From contig PAHI01000012.1 in NCBI GenBank assembly GCA_002705575.1, forward strand, positions 1 through 35,863: 35,863 bases of DNA, in the 5' to 3' direction. Source of the stretch: Fidelibacterota bacterium. Its GTDB lineage: Bacteria; Marinisomatota; Marinisomatia; SCGC-AAA003-L08; GCA-002719095. Positions 24,741-33,924 of this stretch are shown here, one piece after another; the stretch's first letter is position 1; each line of letters opens with the position of its first letter. A program made the translations under genes and the position numbers. The notes below the pieces were generated by a model. The model made no database searches and was not told the DNA's origin. It saw nothing but the letters and a program-made list of their open reading frames with translations.

Positions 24741-24836
24741 CTATTTATTTTTTTTCTTATGTCTATTTGCTCTCAAACGCTTTTTCCTTTTATGAGTATT
24801 CATTTTGGTGCGTTTTCTTTTTTTACCACAAGGCAT
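24741..24836 (-). CDS. 31-residue highly basic protein, probably ribosome-associated
   Basis: A very short gene beginning at ATG 24836 with 31 codons and a TAG stop. It starts MPCGKKRKRTKM and continues with THKRKKRLRANRHKKK, so over half of its residues are Lys or Arg. I recognise this pattern from a small conserved Bacteroidota protein (consensus near MPxGKKRKRHKMATHKRKK) that resembles the basic C terminus of AURKAIP1/mS38-type ribosomal proteins. A ribosomal role is likely but not proven. A Shine-Dalgarno AGAGGG lies inside the last codons of the HU gene, 9 nt before the ATG, and the HU stop is only 3 nt upstream, so the two form a coupled pair. Confidence 0.8.
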   Translation of the reverse strand: MPCGKKRKRTKMNTHKRKKRLRANRHKKKNK

Positions 24837-24839
24837 AAA

Positions 24840-25133
24840 TTAGAACCCTCTTAATATTGCATTGTTAACAGAATCTTTTAATAATTTTGAAACTTTAAAA
24901 CTTGGAATATATCTTAAATTTAACTTAACAACCTCATTATTTGATGGATTTCTTGCTTCTCTAGCTTTTCTTTCTTTGACAAAAAAGCTTCCAAAACCCC
25001 TAATATCTATACGCTCACCTTTTTTCAATGCATCTGAAAAGGAGCTAATAATACCCTCAAAAACGACTTCAGTCTCTACCTTTGTTAAGCCTGTTTTTTC
25101 AGAGACACTGCTAATTATATCTGATTTTGTCAT
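24840..25133 (-). CDS. hup: HU/IHF-family DNA-binding protein
   Basis: Histone-like nucleoid protein of 97 residues that bends DNA as a dimer. The dimerisation helices (MTKSDIISSVSEKTGLTK and following) lead to the signature RIDIRGFGSFFVKERKA (41-57), and the arm tip has the proline-bearing EARNPSNNEVV (59-69), where family members intercalate into DNA. The last 20 or so residues end LLKDSVNNAILRGF, a normal C-terminal helix. A modest AAAGG sequence precedes the ATG. It is separated by 68 nt from the transglycosylase gene upstream, enough for its own promoter, and is followed at once by the 31-residue basic protein gene. Confidence 0.93.
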   Translation of the reverse strand: MTKSDIISSVSEKTGLTKVETEVVFEGIISSFSDALKKGERIDIRGFGSFFVKERKAREARNPSNNEVVKLNLRYIPSFKVSKLLKDSVNNAILRGF

Positions 25134-25201
25134 AATTAAACCTTTTGTTTAAAGCGAATAATATAATACATAGTAACTAATTCTTCTAGATATACTTTAA
25201 A

Positions 25202-26824
25202 TTAATTTTTTACCCATATTTTAAGTTTCTGACCAACAAATATCACATCTCTCCTTAAACCGTTCCATTTTTTAACATTTCTAACTGATGTTTTATATTT
25301 TTCAGCAATTTCACTCAAACTGTCACCTCTTCTAACTGTATAATATATTTTTTTAGATGAAGACTTTATTGACTTCTGATATTCAGCATAAGCTTTAGTA
25401 GGAATCTTTAGGACCTTGTTAGGCCTAATATAACTTGCATCAGACAGTTTATTAATATTCACTATATCACTTATCTTAGCATTATACTTCCTTGAAATCA
25501 GCCACAAACTCTCTCCTTGCCTAACTTTATGATCCCTAAACACAACTTCATCTATTACAGGCGCCTCAACCAATGCAAAAAGTGAATCGAAATCCTTAGA
25601 AATATTAATAGGAACTCTAAGGCTATATACTTTTCCATCCTTTAAAGGTGGAATAGTTGCTTGTTTTAATTCAGGATTAATTTTTTGCAACTCATTAATA
25701 CTAACAGAAGCACAATTAGCAATAGTTTTTAGTTTAACACCACCTTTATTGATTTTTTTAATATTCCATTCAAAATCTTTCTCTGAATTAACTGTAAATC
25801 CATATTTATCAGGATTATTTGATATATATATAGCTGCCATAATATTTGGTATGTAGCTTCTAGTCTGAGATGGCAAACTATGTAAATCCCAATAATTTCT
25901 ACTATTATGACGCCTAATAGCTTTCCTTACCCTTCCGCTACCGCAATTATATGCAGCCAAAGCTAAATACCAATCTCCAAATTCGGAATACAAATCCTTT
26001 AAATACTTTGATGCAGCATATGTTGATTTACTATAATCCCTTCTTTCATCAATCCACCAATTTTTTTCTAAACCATACATTTTTCCAGTAGAGGATATAA
26101 ATTGCCAAACGCCTGATGCATGCGCATAAGAATATGCTTTTGGATTTAAACCACTTTCAATCATCGCCAAATAAAATAACTCAGGAGGTACTTCTTCCTC
26201 TTGAAGAATAGGAAGTATGATTTTTTTATATTTATCAGATCTATTGAGCCATTTCGACATACTTTTACGTCCATCTTTTTGAAAAAATCTGATAATACTT
26301 GCAACTTTCCTATTATATGTTATTGGGATATGCCCTGAAATTAATTCAACTGTTTCATCAACATATTCTAAGTCTTCTAGTGTCTGACTATAAATATATT
26401 TATCTAGTCTATCCCTTAACAATGAAACAGATAAGCCCGTCTCAATCTTATCTATTGTAACACTTTCCTTTTCATAGTAATCTATTGATGCAGTCAATAA
26501 TCTGTTCATTTCCAATTCTTGAAACTCATCTTTTGTTTTAAATGCATCTAAGTTACTCAGCGACTCAAATAGAAGATCAAATTGATACTTAGCTTCTATT
26601 GTATCTCCAGTTAAATCTGCTATAATTGACTCTGCTAATAAAAATTTTGATTCATATATCTGCAATTCAAATAAATCTTCCACATCAAGAGAATCACGAT
26701 ATGAATAAATATCTTTTATTGATAAATTTGATGGTAGTTTTGCATTCAAATTGTAACTGCTATCTTTATTAGCAACAAACAAACATATCAAAGATAACAT
26801 CCAAAAATTATTTTTGAAATTCAT
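25202..26824 (-). CDS. mltD: MltD-like membrane-bound lytic transglycosylase with LysM repeats
   Basis: Cell-envelope enzyme that cleaves peptidoglycan between MurNAc and GlcNAc with formation of 1,6-anhydro ends. The order of parts in 540 aa is a hydrophobic export signal (6-18), a helical region (about 35-195), an SLT domain (about 203-340), a degenerate LysM-like segment (about 359-405) and two clear LysM domains (about 432-475, VRQGESLWLISRKY; about 494-538, VRRGDSLSEIAEKY). The catalytic Glu223 is in YLAMIESGLNPKAYS (218-232), followed by ASGVWQFISSTGKMYGL (236-252) and LALAAYNCGSGRVRKAI, all typical of MltD. No lipobox is evident. It overlaps serS by 4 nt (ATGA). Confidence 0.92.
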   Translation of the reverse strand: MNFKNNFWMLSLICLFVANKDSSYNLNAKLPSNLSIKDIYSYRDSLDVEDLFELQIYESKFLLAESIIADLTGDTIEAKYQFDLLFESLSNLDAFKTKDEFQELEMNRLLTASIDYYEKESVTIDKIETGLSVSLLRDRLDKYIYSQTLEDLEYVDETVELISGHIPITYNRKVASIIRFFQKDGRKSMSKWLNRSDKYKKIILPILQEEEVPPELFYLAMIESGLNPKAYSYAHASGVWQFISSTGKMYGLEKNWWIDERRDYSKSTYAASKYLKDLYSEFGDWYLALAAYNCGSGRVRKAIRRHNSRNYWDLHSLPSQTRSYIPNIMAAIYISNNPDKYGFTVNSEKDFEWNIKKINKGGVKLKTIANCASVSINELQKINPELKQATIPPLKDGKVYSLRVPINISKDFDSLFALVEAPVIDEVVFRDHKVRQGESLWLISRKYNAKISDIVNINKLSDASYIRPNKVLKIPTKAYAEYQKSIKSSSKKIYYTVRRGDSLSEIAEKYKTSVRNVKKWNGLRRDVIFVGQKLKIWVKN

Positions 26825-28086
26825 CTAATAACCTCTGCACCAAAATAATCTTGCAAAACTTCTGGAACTTTTACGCTACCGTCTTTTTGTTGATAATGCT
26901 CTAATATAGCAACAGTTAGTCTAGGAGTTGCTAATCCAGAGCCATTTACAGTATGAACAAATTCTAAATTCTGAGTGCTATTATTTCTATATCGAATATT
27001 TCCTCTTCTTGCCTGGAAAGATTCAAAATTACTACAACTAGAAACCTCTAAAAACTTTTTTTCTGCAGGAGACCAAACCTCAATATCGTAGCATTTTGAA
27101 GCAGAAAAAGATAAATCACTAGAATTAAGCTCAACAATACGATAATGCAATCCTAATAACTTTAATATTTTTTCTGCATCAGACAATAATAATTGCAACT
27201 CATCATATGAATTACTAGGCTTAACAAATTTCATCAATTCAACTTTATTAAATTGATGAACTCTTAATAATCCCTTGGTATCTTTACCATAACTACCCGC
27301 CTCACGTCTAAAACATGCTGAATATGCCACAAATTTTGAAGGAAGATCTTCTTCAGACAAAACCTCATCTCTATAAAAACTAGTTATAGGAACTTCTGCA
27401 GTTGAAATACAATACAATTTATCTTTATCTATATAATACATATCATCCTTAAACTTTGGCAATTGACCTGTAGTAAGAGTAGTCTTTTCATTGGCAAGGA
27501 ATGGTGGAAAAAGCTCTATATAACCATTATTAACATGGTTATCTATCATAAAAGATATAATTGAACGTTCAAACTTTGCTCCTAATCCTACAAACAAAGG
27601 AAATCCTGAGCCTGATATCTTAGATCCTCGTTTCATATCAAGCATATTTAATTTTTTCATAATTTGAAAATGATCTTTTATTTCAAAATCAAAAGATGGT
27701 TTTTGGCCATTTTCACTGATAACTACATTATCTTCCTCAGTTTTGCCAATCGGAACATTTTTATTAACTATATTCGGTATAAAAAGCAATCTATTATTAA
27801 TATCATGAATCAGAGATTCAATATTACTATCAATGTCTTTAATTTGAATAGAGACTTCTTTCATTGATGAAATTTCATCATCACAATTAATTTTATCAGC
27901 TTTAAGCTTAGCAATTTCTTTAGACGTAGAATTTCTGATAGACTTAAGGTCGTCGCATTTTTTAACTAATGTCCTCCATTCTGAGTCTTTGTCCAACAAT
28001 TCATCTAAATCAAAAGAAACTTTTTTTGATTTTAGAGTTTCCTGAACTAGTTCTTTGTTTTCTCTTATAAATTTTAAAGATATCAT
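26821..28086 (-). CDS. serS: Seryl-tRNA synthetase
   Basis: Class II aminoacyl-tRNA synthetase, 421 aa, charging tRNA-Ser. The N-terminal coiled-coil arm (about 30-100) that contacts the long variable arm of tRNA-Ser is present. Catalytic motifs: STAEVPI (228-234, the TxE serine-binding loop), motif 2 FRREAGSYGKDTKGLLRVHQ (259-278), and motif 3 around NGSGLATPRLTVAILE close to the C terminus. No Shine-Dalgarno sequence is visible. It lies 5 nt after the Wzi-like gene, so an essential gene here is downstream of the polysaccharide block on the same strand and may be read from it. Confidence 0.96.
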   Translation of the reverse strand: MISLKFIRENKELVQETLKSKKVSFDLDELLDKDSEWRTLVKKCDDLKSIRNSTSKEIAKLKADKINCDDEISSMKEVSIQIKDIDSNIESLIHDINNRLLFIPNIVNKNVPIGKTEEDNVVISENGQKPSFDFEIKDHFQIMKKLNMLDMKRGSKISGSGFPLFVGLGAKFERSIISFMIDNHVNNGYIELFPPFLANEKTTLTTGQLPKFKDDMYYIDKDKLYCISTAEVPITSFYRDEVLSEEDLPSKFVAYSACFRREAGSYGKDTKGLLRVHQFNKVELMKFVKPSNSYDELQLLLSDAEKILKLLGLHYRIVELNSSDLSFSASKCYDIEVWSPAEKKFLEVSSCSNFESFQARRGNIRYRNNSTQNLEFVHTVNGSGLATPRLTVAILEHYQQKDGSVKVPEVLQDYFGAEVIR

Positions 28087-28091
28087 ATCTA

Positions 28092-29612
28092 TTAATAACT
28101 AATGTTATATAATACAGCAATTTGACAATCTATAAAACTAGGATTATCATATAATTCAACACTTTCAATTTTCTTCAAATTAAAAATATAATTTAAAGGA
28201 CCAATACTCGATTTTATTTTTTTATCAAACTTCAAGCTATAATTAATTCTTTTTTTAAGATTCTCTGATTCAAGAAAATTTAAACCCTCAACATATTCAG
28301 GATTACCCATAACTGTATGCTGTACCTCAAATATAATATTTAAATCATTTTGTCCCTCAAAAAAAATATTCAAAAGAATATCCTCTGAGTCGCCTCTAGA
28401 CCAAAAACCTATAGGATACCCATTATGAAAGGGCTCATTAATAGGATGGTTATGTGTATAAACCTGTGGCTCTATCTTGCTATACTCCATTTTAAATAGA
28501 AATTTATCATACAACAATCTAGAAAAACCTGCCTGTATTCCAAACCAATTATGATGATTAGATTTAAATGTGCTATATGGAGCCCATTCATCTATAATAA
28601 ATGCAGCATAATAACGACTATTATTATGTAAATAATCTAAATCAAAACCCATTTGAAGATTATCAGTATCACCTAATGAATGTTGAGCGGACCAAAAAGG
28701 CATTGTAGGAACCAAATACAATAATGACAAACTATGCCCAATTATTACTTGCTCATAAAGTCCAATTCTAAAGTTTTCATTAATATTATAATCCAATCTA
28801 TGATTAACTACATATCTTGGAATTCTTTGTACAAGGGCTGAATTAGGTATATCATTACTTAAATCATTATCTTCATATCCAACATATTGAAACATTTCGG
28901 AGTTTAAATCTCCAGCTGTTAAGATAACATTTAGTTTTTGCAACTTTAACCTTACTTGAGTCTGAGCAAATCCTGGAGACTGATTTGATAGACTTAAGTT
29001 CCCACTCGTGAATGGACCTAACCTAGATCTAAATTTTCCAATAAGAATATCCGCCCATGGAGTTATAACTGCAAATGCACCTTCTGCTTCATCAAAATCA
29101 ATCCCATTTTTGGGCTCTCTAGTATTAGTATAAAATTCAAAGGAATTATCTGGATTATATGGGAACATTAACAAATTTTTTGGTGCATAATTATCATCAA
29201 ATCCGTAAGCTGAGTGTTTGTGAAAACGCCCCCAACCTTGAAAAGTTATATTAATATTTGAAAAAGGTACACCAATTGTTTTTTTAAAATCCATTTGAAT
29301 ACCTGGTGAAATCCAAAATAAATCAGAATTACTATATTCCGGAAAAATTTCAAATGATGCATTACTAAATCTTACAGCAAAAACTGGGTTAATTTCTAAA
29401 TCATCGAATTCAAAAATACTATGATAATTATTTTGCTTTGAACCTAAATGTGGGAATAAGTATAAAGTGTTATCTATTTCTAATGAATTAATTACTTCAA
29501 TTTCATTTTTAAAATTGTAAGACTCTGAATAATCAAAAATAAATTCATAACCAAACAATGGGCTCAGAATCATAAGAAAAAATAATTTATTTTTTTTCAT
29601 ATTTTTAAACAT
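28092..29612 (-). CDS. Wzi-like outer-membrane capsule-assembly protein
   Basis: A 506-residue predicted outer-membrane beta-barrel. A signal peptide is visible (KKNKLFFLMILSPLFGYEF; an in-frame ATG at 29600 is an alternative start). The middle contains ADILIGKFRSRLGPFTSGN (187-205) followed by LSLSNQSPGF, which matches the Wzi/capsule-assembly signature of a glycine-rich strand and then a serine-asparagine turn. Later strands such as HRLDYNINENFRIGLYEQV repeat the pattern of aromatic girdle residues. Wzi-type proteins anchor or help assemble capsule on the cell surface, consistent with the flippase and glycosyltransferases upstream. The start shares one base with the flippase stop (TAATG). 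The family call is by pattern memory, so it needs a profile search. Confidence 0.72.
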   Translation of the reverse strand: MFKNMKKNKLFFLMILSPLFGYEFIFDYSESYNFKNEIEVINSLEIDNTLYLFPHLGSKQNNYHSIFEFDDLEINPVFAVRFSNASFEIFPEYSNSDLFWISPGIQMDFKKTIGVPFSNINITFQGWGRFHKHSAYGFDDNYAPKNLLMFPYNPDNSFEFYTNTREPKNGIDFDEAEGAFAVITPWADILIGKFRSRLGPFTSGNLSLSNQSPGFAQTQVRLKLQKLNVILTAGDLNSEMFQYVGYEDNDLSNDIPNSALVQRIPRYVVNHRLDYNINENFRIGLYEQVIIGHSLSLLYLVPTMPFWSAQHSLGDTDNLQMGFDLDYLHNNSRYYAAFIIDEWAPYSTFKSNHHNWFGIQAGFSRLLYDKFLFKMEYSKIEPQVYTHNHPINEPFHNGYPIGFWSRGDSEDILLNIFFEGQNDLNIIFEVQHTVMGNPEYVEGLNFLESENLKKRINYSLKFDKKIKSSIGPLNYIFNLKKIESVELYDNPSFIDCQIAVLYNISY

Positions 29613-30820
29613 TATTTCACAAAAATAATTTTTTTCACTAAAAAGTAGGTTGAAATTAATTTAACCATAATCAGTATCATAATAAAAAAAGCAATCATGT
29701 TTATATCTAAATCAACGTTCTTTAAAAAAAAGGCTGATCCAATAAATATTAACAAAATTTGAACTAACATAATCTTAAAATAGTGAAACATTGTTTTACG
29801 TAGGCCTTTACTAAGCACAATCCAATGAATTATAGCATTAAAAAATTGACATAACCCAATAACAATAAAATAAATATTAATTTCAAAACTTTGCCATGGA
29901 TTATACTTTCCTTCATAGACTAAATCATTAATAATTTCTCCAAAAAACAAAAAAAACAATGATACTACAATAGGTATAATTGATATTGATTTTATAAATT
30001 TATTAACATTTAGATTGTTACGTTTTGACAATTCTGGAAATATAACATACCCAATAGCACTTCCAAGCATAGAGTATACTGTAATACAAACAAATCCTAA
30101 TGCTGTATATATACCTAAAACTTGATTATCATAAAGAATAGGAATAATCCATTTATCGATTGTCATGAGAATAAGATTTAAGATACCTATAATAAAAAAA
30201 ATAAATCCTGTTCTATATAGTTCGAAAAAATCATAAAAATTTCTAATACTTTTATATTTAGGCTTAGATATAAAATAATAAAAAATATATAGGATAGATG
30301 GGACAAACATTGCAAAAGACAGCAATTTTACAGATAAACTCTCAGATACAATATTGCTAAAATTTAAACCAACTAAGATAAATACAAAGAATATTACTTT
30401 GTGTCCACTTGAAATAAATTGAGCTAAAAAATAATAGTCTTTTAATCTAAAATAAGATGTTAAAAACAAATTCAAAGCTCCAAATACTGTGCCAATATAT
30501 ATATATATTAAATACTCGTTAATACTATAAATATATGTAAATAAAAAAGACACAAGAAAACTAACAACAATTATAAACAATAATAAATAATGAATGACAC
30601 CTTCAGTATCTCGTGTAGCATACCTTTTTGTATATGCTTTTTCAAAACCAGCTAAAGAAATGATAGAAAGTAACGGTATCATAGATTTAACTAATGCAAA
30701 CAAACCAAAAGAATCAAAAGACATTTTTTTTGCTAAAATTATAGTACAAATAAAAGAACAAAGCATCGACAATGCCATTATAAAAAAAGTTTTCCCAATA
30801 TAATTATATATATTTACCAT
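29612..30820 (-). CDS. Polysaccharide flippase (Wzx-like, MOP superfamily)
   Basis: A 402-residue integral membrane protein with about twelve hydrophobic helices and few charged residues outside loops. The first part, KTFFIMALSMLCSFICTIIL followed by AKKMSFDSFGLFALVKS, is the typical opening of lipid-linked oligosaccharide flippases, which move undecaprenyl-linked repeat units across the inner membrane. A cytoplasmic-loop lysine-rich segment and the motif-poor helices are as expected for this fast-evolving family. Its neighbours (polymerase, two glycosyltransferases, epimerase and Wzi-like exporter) support the role. A 21-codon reading frame ends overlapping its start by 7 nt. The exact glycan is unknown. 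Confidence 0.85.
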   Translation of the reverse strand: MVNIYNYIGKTFFIMALSMLCSFICTIILAKKMSFDSFGLFALVKSMIPLLSIISLAGFEKAYTKRYATRDTEGVIHYLLLFIIVVSFLVSFLFTYIYSINEYLIYIYIGTVFGALNLFLTSYFRLKDYYFLAQFISSGHKVIFFVFILVGLNFSNIVSESLSVKLLSFAMFVPSILYIFYYFISKPKYKSIRNFYDFFELYRTGFIFFIIGILNLILMTIDKWIIPILYDNQVLGIYTALGFVCITVYSMLGSAIGYVIFPELSKRNNLNVNKFIKSISIIPIVVSLFFLFFGEIINDLVYEGKYNPWQSFEINIYFIVIGLCQFFNAIIHWIVLSKGLRKTMFHYFKIMLVQILLIFIGSAFFLKNVDLDINMIAFFIMILIMVKLISTYFLVKKIIFVK

Positions 30821-30879
30821 TCATTAATTATTTTATCATATAATCTGTATGATAGTGTTTCTATTTTTTGGATAGCCAT
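30814..30879 (-). CDS. Possible 21-residue microprotein in the epimerase-flippase gap
   Basis: An ATG placed directly after the epimerase stop (TAGATG) opens 21 codons beginning MAIQKIETLSYRLYDK and ending INEW. Its TAA overlaps the flippase start by 7 nt. It fills the only sizeable gap in this part of the operon. Translation is plausible by coupling, but so short a frame is often chance, and it could be a leftover of a larger gene. No family is recognised. Confidence 0.3.
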   Translation of the reverse strand: MAIQKIETLSYRLYDKIINEW

Positions 30880-31854
30880 CTAATTTAAATTGATAAAACT
30901 CTCAGTACTTTTATTAATTGAATCTATTAAATTATATTTTGGCTTATAGCCTAAATCTTCTATTTTTTTTGTATCCAAGGATGTATTAGAGCAAAACTTT
31001 TTAACTCTATTAGAACTCATGTTATTCTTTTTATTTATGATGAAGGAAATAAAATCGAAGAATAATCCAATACCATATGCAATAACATATGGTATTTTGA
31101 TAATTTTCTTTTTTACTATTTTTGAGATTACCTCAATAAGTTTATTTATGCTATAATGTGGAAAATCTGCATAATTAAATACTATATGTGAATCTGCACT
31201 AGAGCTTTGAACATATAATGTGAAGTCGACAAGATTTTCTACATAACAAACCGTTTTAATATTGTCACCCCTTCCAACCATGATAAACTTACCTTTCGAT
31301 ATATAATCTATCATTCTATTCATATTACTTTTTGAGCCCTTTCCATAAACAGCGCTAGGCCTTATAATAATTAATCTTCTAGCACTATTTTTACCAACCC
31401 AATCACTAAGTTCTGACTCTGCCAAAACTTTACTTTTACCATAGTGATTTTGAGGATTTAAATTACTCTTCTCTTCTGAACAATTTGTAAAATTATTTCC
31501 ATATACAGCAGCACTGCTATAAAAAATAATATTATTAATTAAAGTTCTATTACAATATTTAATAATATTTTTCATACCTTTATAATTAGTGTCATAGTAA
31601 ATCTGTGAATCATTTATATCATCCCTATGCTCTGCAGCTAGTATATAGACTAAATCTATCTTATGCGATAAAGAATCAAAGCTTTTAGGTTTTTTGACAT
31701 TTCCTATTACAGTTTGTAGATTTTCATGATATATACTTGACGGCTCTTTGTCAAAATTAATAATTTCATTTTTATCTTCTAGCAATCTTTTAATTAAATA
31801 CGAACCAATAAATCCACTACCACCAATAACTAATATTCTTTTTTTTTCAATCAT
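30880..31854 (-). CDS. NAD-dependent epimerase/dehydratase (extended SDR)
   Basis: A 324-residue nucleotide-sugar modifying enzyme of the extended SDR class, likely supplying a sugar precursor for the surface glycan. The cofactor loop GGSGFIGSYL (11-20), Asp35 after the second strand (NAD preference), the serine strand FYSSAAVYGN (111-120) and the catalytic pair Tyr138-x-x-x-Lys142 in NHYGKSKVLAE are all intact. IIRPSAVYGKGSKSNMNRM in the middle is typical of UDP-glucose-4-epimerase-like proteins. The reaction (epimerase, dehydratase or reductase) and the sugar are not fixed by the sequence. It overlaps the upstream glycosyltransferase by 4 nt. Confidence 0.88.
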   Translation of the reverse strand: MIEKKRILVIGGSGFIGSYLIKRLLEDKNEIINFDKEPSSIYHENLQTVIGNVKKPKSFDSLSHKIDLVYILAAEHRDDINDSQIYYDTNYKGMKNIIKYCNRTLINNIIFYSSAAVYGNNFTNCSEEKSNLNPQNHYGKSKVLAESELSDWVGKNSARRLIIIRPSAVYGKGSKSNMNRMIDYISKGKFIMVGRGDNIKTVCYVENLVDFTLYVQSSSADSHIVFNYADFPHYSINKLIEVISKIVKKKIIKIPYVIAYGIGLFFDFISFIINKKNNMSSNRVKKFCSNTSLDTKKIEDLGYKPKYNLIDSINKSTESFINLN

Positions 31855-32666
31855 CTCAAATACTTATACCCCCAAAGCCTAAATTTTTCAGGTAGTAATC
31901 TAAAAATTATTGCTGCAATTTTGAGCATATTTAATTTAATGGACATAGTATTATATGAATATCTTGCAATTATCTGCCTCTTTATTGCAGAAAATCTAGA
32001 CCTTCTTTTTTGTCTACCCTGAGTCCTAAAATACAATAATGGTTTCTGAATATTTGAAATACCTACTCTATATTTCAAAGCTCTGCCCCACAACTCTAGG
32101 TCTTGATCTGTATAAAACTTCTCATTATAAAATCCAATTTTATTAAATACAGACATTCTAAAAACTACAGTAGGATGAATTAAAGGATTCTTATAGTGAA
32201 AGTACTCTACAATTCTAGATTTTTCTATAGGCCTTCTATTAATAAAATATTTTCTTTCAATGGTATTTTTATCAAACTCTTTTGCCCAGCTACCTAATAT
32301 ATCTACATCAATATTTTTTTCTAGGTATGAAACTTGTTCTTCTAATCTTGTTTTAAAAGCAATATCATCAGAATCCATCCTAGCATAATACTTAGTAGTA
32401 GTTTGATAAATAGACTGATTTAAGGCATATGGAAGTCCTTTTTTATTAAGAACTATAATTTCAAACAAAGACCTATAATTATTTTTGTACTTTTTAATTA
32501 TCCTCGTTAAATCATCTGATATAGGGCCATCTTGAATTAAATGTATTTTAAGCGGTTGAAAAGTTTGCTTTACTATAGAATCAACAGACTCTACAAAATA
32601 CCTAGGATTCGTTTTATTATAAAAAGGGATACCTACAGTAATCAAATTATTTTTTTGTTCATCCAT
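31851..32666 (-). CDS. Family 2 glycosyltransferase
   Basis: A 271-residue GT-A-fold transferase. It opens with LITVGIPFYNKTNPRYFVES (8-27), the nucleotide-binding strand, and has the metal-binding Asp98-Ser-Asp100 in YARMDSDDIAFKTRLEEQ (94-111). DQDLELWGRALKYRVGI supplies the catalytic-base region (Asp-Leu-Glu). The early part resembles amylovoran/AmsE-type galactosyl- or N-acetylgalactosaminyl-transferases, but donor and acceptor cannot be read from the sequence. It is basic at the C terminus (KFRLWGYKYLR), as for membrane-associated transferases. It lies 4 nt after the beta-propeller gene and overlaps the epimerase by 4 nt. Confidence 0.88.
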   Translation of the reverse strand: MDEQKNNLITVGIPFYNKTNPRYFVESVDSIVKQTFQPLKIHLIQDGPISDDLTRIIKKYKNNYRSLFEIIVLNKKGLPYALNQSIYQTTTKYYARMDSDDIAFKTRLEEQVSYLEKNIDVDILGSWAKEFDKNTIERKYFINRRPIEKSRIVEYFHYKNPLIHPTVVFRMSVFNKIGFYNEKFYTDQDLELWGRALKYRVGISNIQKPLLYFRTQGRQKRRSRFSAIKRQIIARYSYNTMSIKLNMLKIAAIIFRLLPEKFRLWGYKYLR

Positions 32667-32670
32667 TCTT

Positions 32671-33924
32671 TTAATTCATATTCTTTTTTATCATATTAGA
32701 AACTTCAATTATATAATGTTTTCTTAATCCTGAGTGACAAGAATCTATTGATATACAAGTTCCATCAGGGCTCCACCTTGGATGCAAGTCACATCTATTA
32801 AAACCTGAATATTTTAAAGGAGAAAAGAACTCGCCGACTTTAATTGCTTTTTTAGAAACAGTATCGTAGATATTTAAGTGAATATAACGATTTCTATCTG
32901 GATAAGAATCATAAACTATGAATCTGTTATTTGGACATAGAGAAGGATGCCCATCTCCATTATGATTCATGCTATCCTGACTTTTTATTTCAATTGATTT
33001 GGAACCTGAAATTTGAATTAAATAATAACCTTGGTTCTTTACTTTTTTACCTAGATATACAAGTATTTGATTAGCACTTAACCAACAATAATGAGAAACA
33101 ATTTCTCCAGAAAATATTCTTCTCAAATTATTTCCTTTAGTACAAAACCAATATAGCTCAGATATGGAATTACTACCTTTATTTCGATAAATAAATATAA
33201 TAGCATCATCAAATGGAGACGCATTTATATGATTTATTTCACAATTATCAGTATTATCTTTAATCATACTCAATTTATGAATTTTTCTCTTATCTAAATG
33301 AAATTTCAAATCTTTACTATCAATATCATAGGCTAATATTCCATCAATATTTTTTATATAATATCCTTTTTTTTGCAAATCATAGCCATAATCTTTATTA
33401 AGGAGATCTAAATGATTATAGTCTAGACAAAATATATTTCTACCTTTTGCTTCTTGAAATGGATAGGGGAAATATTTTTTAGTATCACTTTCAATATTGT
33501 AAACTGAAGATACAAGTTGATTATCACGCATACAGTTAAATATTATTTCTTTATTATTTAACCACATCGCACGAATACCTTGTTGATAATTAAATACTAA
33601 GGTAGTAATAACATCTTTTTTAAAAACATACCTATTATCAGTTTTTTCAAATAGTTTTAATAAAAGAGTGCTATCTTTTACTACATTTAATATTAAAAAC
33701 TTCATGTTATTTGACCATGGAGTATGGTCATAATAGCCAAAAAAACTAACCTGATTTAAAACTGATTCTGAAATTGAAGCTAATGAATTAATCTTAAATT
33801 TGTAATCTTTCCTATATATCAAATAATTTATACTTTGGTATAAGTATTTAATATAATAATGTAAAAAGGGTGAAAACTTTGTCAGCCTTGATAAGTACCT
33901 TTCAAAAAAACTATAATTACTCAT
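32671..33924 (-). CDS. Cytoplasmic TolB-like beta-propeller protein of glycan clusters
   Basis: A 417-residue protein with no signal peptide that reads as a repeated beta-propeller. Blade-like segments end in SPDG- or SPFD-type turns: FFGYYDHTPWS (61-71), INASPFDDAIIFIY (233-246), GDGHPSLCPNNRFIVYDSYP (323-342) and CDLHPRWSPDGTCISIDS (378-395). The GYYDxxPWS and DGHPSxxPN patterns remind me of propeller proteins in polysaccharide clusters and of oligogalacturonide-lyase-like families, but I cannot assign an enzyme activity. Its place between two glycosyltransferase genes suggests a role in glycan synthesis or modification. It overlaps the preceding glycosyltransferase by 4 nt (ATGA). Confidence 0.6.
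   Translation of the reverse strand: MSNYSFFERYLSRLTKFSPFLHYYIKYLYQSINYLIYRKDYKFKINSLASISESVLNQVSFFGYYDHTPWSNNMKFLILNVVKDSTLLLKLFEKTDNRYVFKKDVITTLVFNYQQGIRAMWLNNKEIIFNCMRDNQLVSSVYNIESDTKKYFPYPFQEAKGRNIFCLDYNHLDLLNKDYGYDLQKKGYYIKNIDGILAYDIDSKDLKFHLDKRKIHKLSMIKDNTDNCEINHINASPFDDAIIFIYRNKGSNSISELYWFCTKGNNLRRIFSGEIVSHYCWLSANQILVYLGKKVKNQGYYLIQISGSKSIEIKSQDSMNHNGDGHPSLCPNNRFIVYDSYPDRNRYIHLNIYDTVSKKAIKVGEFFSPLKYSGFNRCDLHPRWSPDGTCISIDSCHSGLRKHYIIEVSNMIKKNMN

Noticed and set aside
24862..25152. 96-codon plus-strand frame opposite HU
   Set aside because: It is the mirror of a well-conserved HU gene and shows no family pattern; other long opposite-strand frames over mdh, parE, parC and the SDR were dismissed for the same reason.
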